64,000 bases of DNA from Ursus arctos (lineage: Eukaryota > Chordata > Mammalia > Carnivora > Ursidae): NCBI RefSeq assembly GCF_023065955.2, contig NW_026623078.1:9682199-9746198 (forward strand), written 5' to 3'. The notes beneath the pieces are model-generated. The model saw only the letters and a list, made by a program, of their open reading frames with translations, had not been told where the DNA came from and searched no databases. A program made the translations under genes and the position numbers. Shown here one piece after another: positions 60,236-64,000 of the stretch. Position 1 is the first letter of the stretch. Every line of letters begins with the position of its first letter.

Positions 60236-60709
60236 TTTCAGTGTTGAACACATAAAAGCACAGGTTTCTCTCCACTTAGCCCATAGGAACAGTCTAATAC
60301 CATCAGTTTGAGGGATATCCAAACAGGCTGATGGAGGGGAAGGTGCCTGGACAAACTGGTGGCAGCAAGTAGAAGAGAGCTATACACAGTGGTTCCACCG
60401 GCATTGTCCTCTTTATGGGTGACATTCCATTCCTTAAGCCAAAGCATGTTAGCTTTGGCATCAGCATGTTTTTACCTTTTTTGCCAAAAGTTGGCACAGA
60501 TGCTACTGTGTCAAGTTTGTCCCTAATTTTCTTAATGTAGATTCTGAGTTCCATAACACTTTACTTGTATCTTGATGACTGTAGAATGACTCAGTGGAGT
60601 CCATTTTATTAACCTCAAAAATTAGTTCTTTTATACCCTTTGTGGAATCCAGAAGGGCACACTCACAGATCACTGTTCTTGGGGAGATTGTCTTCAACTT
60701 GACCAACAT
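60236..60709 (-). pseudogene. EEF1A1: EEF1A1 retrocopy fragment (elongation factor 1-alpha)
   Basis: Elongation factor 1-alpha is the GTPase that delivers aminoacyl-tRNA to the ribosome. Read on the minus strand across frameshifts, this piece aligns with about residues 120-275 of the 462-residue parent: the HALL-x-x-T-x-G-x-K-x-L segment, VNKMDST (the G4 NKxD guanine-specificity motif still visible), the YIKKI...DTVA segment, the W-x-V-T-x-K segment, the PP...P...L...D-x-Y region in shifted frames, and finally a VPxGxVE-like end. Both ends of the gene are missing, there is no A-tail and several indels and stops are present, so it is an old dead fragment. It abuts a Tigger1 transposon. Frames at 60,238-60,447, 60,303-60,554 and the left half of 60,503-60,949 are pieces of it. 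Confidence 0.82.
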
Positions 60710-61358
60710 CAGTTGTAGTCTTTTTGCTGGTGGAGGGTCTTGCCTCCATGCTGATGGCTTGCCTCCATGGTTGCTGGCTCCGTATTGATGTTCAGATGGT
60801 TGCTGAAGGTTGGTGTGACTGTGGCAGTTTCTTAAAATAAGACAACAGTGAAGTTTTCCACATTGATCAACTCTTCTTTTCATGAATGATTTCTCTGTAG
60901 CGTGTGATGCTGTTTGATGGCATTTCACCCAAAGTAGAACTTCTTTCAATTGGAGTCAATCCTTTCAAACTCTGCTGCTGCATTATCAGCTAAGTTTATC
61001 TACTATTCTTAATCCTTTGTTGTCATTTCAACAGTCTTCAGGGCATCTTCACCAGGAGCAGATTCCACTTCAAGAAACCACTTTTGTTTACTCATCCATA
61101 AGAAGTAACTCCTCCTCCATTAAAGTTTTATTATGAGTTTGAAGCAATTCAAATACAACAATAATGAAAAAGTTTGAAATATTATGAGAATTACCAAAAT
61201 GTGACACAGAGACATATAAGTAAGCAAATGCTGTTGGAAAAAATGGTGCTGATAGACTTTTAATGCAGGTGTGCCACAAACCTTCAATTTCTAAAAAACA
61301 CAGTATCTGTGAAGTGCAAAAAAGTGAAGTGCAATAATATGAGGCATGCCTGTACTTC
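60710..61358 (-). mobile_element. Tigger1 DNA transposon (Tc1/mariner, pogo), internally deleted
   Basis: On the minus strand the 5' terminal inverted repeat (TACAGGCATGCCTCATATTA) lies at about 61,339-61,358. The Tigger1 5' UTR follows to about 61,161 (CACAGATACTGTG, CATTTTGGTAATTCTC). A large deletion then joins directly to the 3' end of the transposase gene (AAAACTTTAATGGAGGAGGA, CTCCTGGTGAAGATGCC, AAATGCCATCAAACAGCATC, AGACCCTCCACCAGCAAAAA). The catalytic DDE part is gone and the 3' terminal repeat is missing, so it is immobile. The 148-codon frame at 60,503-60,949 joins transposase tail and EEF1A1 sequence and is not a gene. Confidence 0.85.
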
Positions 61359-61540
61359 TGCCTACATTATAACTAAGAGCACATAATGCTAGTGTTTTAT
61401 GCTTTCAGTAGTCAGATATCTTCTTGGGAAATTAGAAAAAGGGAAAATATTTTCTTATTTCCAGTGATCTTTTTTTCTTCCTATAAATTCGTTTCCTTCA
61501 ACCTCAAAAACATCTTTCAGGTTTTGTCTTGTTTTTTGTT
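61359..61540. other. Unique segment with a (GTTTT)n patch at its right edge
   Basis: AT-rich; a GTTTT repeat lies at about 61,525-61,557. Confidence 0.4.
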
Positions 61541-63108
61541 TTGTTTTGTTTTGTTTTTGTAGTGTAAGTTCCTTGAAAAGATATCTCCATTTGGTTACCA
61601 GAAAATGTCTTTATTTAACCCTCACTTTTGAAGTACATTTTCATTGGATATGGAATTCAGATAGTTTCTTTCCTTCAGTACTTTAAAGATGTTATTCCAT
61701 TGTCTGGGCCTTTACAGTTTCTGTTGAGAAATCAACTAAAACATGTATCATTGTTTCTCAGTGTATAATGTATCTTTTTTTATCCGACTGATGTTAACAT
61801 TTTATCTTTTTCTTTGTTTTTAGTCATTCTATGTGTTTATTGTGTTACTCATATTTTCTACTTCCTTAATTTTATTTTTCTTCTGTTCATTCTGTTAGTT
61901 ATATGAAAGGCTCCACTGTGATTGTAGATTTATTCTTCTTAGAAAGAAGGGTTTGGTTTGTTCAATATGTAATTAAATCCATCTGTTAGCTAAATCAATT
62001 TCAATATATTTTATTTCTAGATTTTTCTATAGATTCAAATTATTTTAAGTTCTCCATTCTTTTATCTATATTGTGTATCTTTTTTTCTTGAAGATTTTAA
62101 CGATAGTTAAAGTTCTTATTTGCTAACTTTGACACCCAGATCATCAGTGACTCCTCCTATTCTTTTACTGTTGATCCCATGGTCTTGCTTCTTTTAATGT
62201 CTATTACTTTTTTTTTCTTATATGCTAGACCGTGTATAATATCTATAGGTGCTTCAAGTGGCTAATGCCTGCCTCCTTCTTCCATCGGGACTGATCACCT
62301 CAATTCAATTATGGACGTGGTTGGATGGAGACACTAGCAGTTTAGATTCTATAATGTAGCCTTTCAGGGCTTTTAGTTGAGAGCTTGTCAAGTTTTGTCT
62401 CATGAGTCTTAAATGGCTATGGAGGAAACTGTTCTCCCTTTCAGATAAATTTAAGTTAGCTCTTTATGCTTCTATTCCACAAAGCCTTTAATTTTCCAAT
62501 TGTCTTGAGTGGGGAATTGGTTACATTTGTGCCTCCTTAAGTGTCTGAGTTTCCCACTCTGGCCCAGATAAATATCAGTACCTTGTTCTTTTTCTGTCCT
62601 GCAGGGGTGCCTTTTTCTAGGAGCTGAGAGCCATCTTGCATCTTCTAGCAGCACCCAGAATTCTTAAGTTCCTCTTGTTAAAAGTTACTATAGGTCCTCT
62701 GTACAATTCACCACTCCTCCATGATTTGCCTTATTTTATTTCAGGATAATGCTTGTGTTAAATCTTTGTTTTCTGACAATCAGAACACAGGAGCCTCCTT
62801 ATTCTTGGAAGTTTTCAGGACAGCAGTGAAGCTCTCTGTGCAGTTTCAGAGTGCAGTAATGTTTTATGGTGAGAACCATTGCTGTGGTAGAGGTCCCTCA
62901 AATCTTCACACCCAGCTACATAACCTCAAAAAGTTGGATGCCTTGTCTTCTCTCTAGTAATGGGCCTTTTTCTGGGCCAGCTCTTGATCCTTGCAGTTTA
63001 GCTCAGGCCCTGGTATTGATAATGCTGTCTCCTCAGCTTATCTTGGGAATAGTTCCTGCTTTTCTATAATCTAGTCTATCTTGTCTTTATAACTATTAAA
63101 GCTCTTCC
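61541..63108 (-). mobile_element. Old antisense L1M 5' part
   Basis: AAAATGTCTTTATTTAACCC, TTTTGAAGTACATTTTCATTGG, TTCCTTCAGTACTTTAAAGA, TTATTCCATTGTCTGGGCCT and TTCTGTTGAGAAATCAACTA are the antisense order of an old L1M 5' region, clear to about 62,300. From 62,300 to 63,108 the sequence has the GC-richer texture of an L1M 5' UTR, but the assignment is weak. Confidence 0.6.
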
Positions 63109-63267
63109 AAACCTTCAAATAAGGGGTTCCTGGGTGGCTCAGTTGGTTAAGCATCTGCCTTCAGCTCAGGCCATGATCCTGGGGTCCTGGGATCAAGCCC
63201 TGCCTCTCCCTCTCCCTCTCCCTCTGCTACCCCCCCCCTTGTGCGCGCGCGTGCTCTCTCTCTCAAA

Positions 63268-63302
<35 letters not shown>

Positions 63303-63315
63303 AACCTTCAAATAA
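63109..63315 (+). mobile_element. Can-SINE with perfect 14-bp TSD
   Basis: The body at 63,123-63,301 has head GGGGTTCCTGGGTGGCTCAG, TTGGTTAAGCATCTGCCTTC, GGTCCTGGGATCAAGCCCTG, a CT-rich middle partly replaced by C-run and CG-alternating sequence, and an AAAT array (63,265-63,301). AAACCTTCAAATAA is at 63,109-63,122 and 63,302-63,315. Confidence 0.94.
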
Positions 63316-64000
63316 ATGATTTTTAATTTATCTGGCTTTTCTCTTTGGTGTTTGTGGAAACATTGACCTTATTACTTCTTACCCAGAAGCAAAAATAAAG
63401 CAAAAATCCCTGATCTGGAATATATTTCATTTGAAATTAGCATTGATACTGACATTTTCATGACCAACTGAATTTAGAGGGAAAAATGCAATTTGTAGAA
63501 ATGTCTTTTTTTGCCCATGATTGCAACACTCTTCCTTCCGGCTCCCTGAAGAGGAACTATGAGAAAGCACAACTAATTCCCCTTAATTTGCAAAAGGTTA
63601 CAAGGAACATTTCAGCAATTTTATTTGGGAGATTGAAACTCAAAAGTGAGTCATAGTTATTTATTTTGAAGGTATTAAAAGAATCCCCTCACTTTGGAAA
63701 GAGAGCAGAAAAGATCTAGTTATATTTTTTGGCCAACGAAACTGAATATCTTTCTATTTGATACAATATAATGGTTTTCATCAGTGGTTGGCAAAAATTT
63801 TTAAATAGATGTAGATTAAAAAATAGATGCAGATTTTTTTTTCCAAACAAAATATTCCAAAACAAATTATTCAACAGAAGGAAAAAAATGTGGTGGCCTG
63901 AGCCTGCACTTGTCCATCTGTCTCTTTCCTATTTGCTTCCTCACATTAACCATAAAGGAGTCCCACGCAATCACTTTGAAAAATGCTGCCTAAAACTATT
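63316..64000. other. Unique AT-rich sequence to window end
   Basis: No gene or repeat is recognised. Confidence 0.45.

Noticed and set aside
60503..60949. 148-codon minus-strand open frame, the longest in the window, as a gene
   Set aside because: It joins the last part of Tigger1 transposase, read in a shifted frame, to an EEF1A1 retrocopy fragment. No promoter, intron or full domain.
1..64000. A previously undescribed gene system in the window
   Set aside because: All long frames and structured regions are explained by retroelements, a DNA transposon, two dead retrocopies or simple repeats; remaining stretches show no gene structure that I can support.

Overview
This window looks like a gene-poor, AT-rich stretch of a mammalian nuclear genome. 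The organism is a carnivoran and most probably a bear-lineage one. The evidence is the set of tRNA-Lys-derived Can-SINEs: head reading GGGCGCCTGGGTGGC, a CT-rich middle, then CAAATAAATAAA and an A-tail. The copies near 45,560 and 51,515, and the truncated one near 34,024, have the diagnostic middle that I associate with Ursidae. Carnivoran L1 copies and ancient placental repeats (MIR, L2-like, MLT1 LTRs, Tigger1, old L1M/HAL1-type LINEs) agree with this. I see no intact host protein-coding gene, no functional RNA gene, no CRISPR array and no operon. All assignments were made by eye from remembered consensus sequences; no database search was run.

Layout. 1-240 is a Can-SINE. 1,270-7,545 is a nearly full-length ancient L1 on the minus strand with a younger L1 fragment inserted in it. 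7,546-12,900 is mostly old or unique sequence with GAT and CTTT repeats. 12,925-18,262 holds antisense LINE fragments, an MLT1 LTR, a SINE and an L1 with an inverted 5' part. 20,192-23,172 is a compound plus-strand L1 with an inverted 5' end and a duplicated 3' end. 23,930-26,977 holds antisense LINE fragments. 27,000-31,490 is mostly unique. 31,494-36,650 has a plus-strand L1 3' end followed by a long antisense L1. 36,650-41,870 is mixed unique sequence, SINEs, MIRs and a 130-base purine tract. 41,870-46,430 is a nest of LINEs, an MLT1 LTR and three SINEs. 48,153-50,188 is a processed pseudogene of DBF4 with target-site duplications. 51,498-55,725 is SINEs and old L1 in both orientations. 56,310-60,235 is largely unique with an MLT1 LTR and MIRs. 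60,236-61,358 is an EEF1A1 retrocopy fragment fused to a deleted Tigger1 transposon. 61,540-63,315 is an old antisense L1 part and a SINE.

The two gene-derived items are both dead. The DBF4 copy has lost several coding segments, has frameshifts and has a broken zinc finger. The EEF1A1 piece covers only about residues 120-275. The most informative features are histories of retrotransposition: three L1 copies with inverted 5' segments, many insertions with readable target-site duplications, and the repeated growth of different simple repeats at one and the same position of L1 3' ends. I found no sign of an undescribed gene system.
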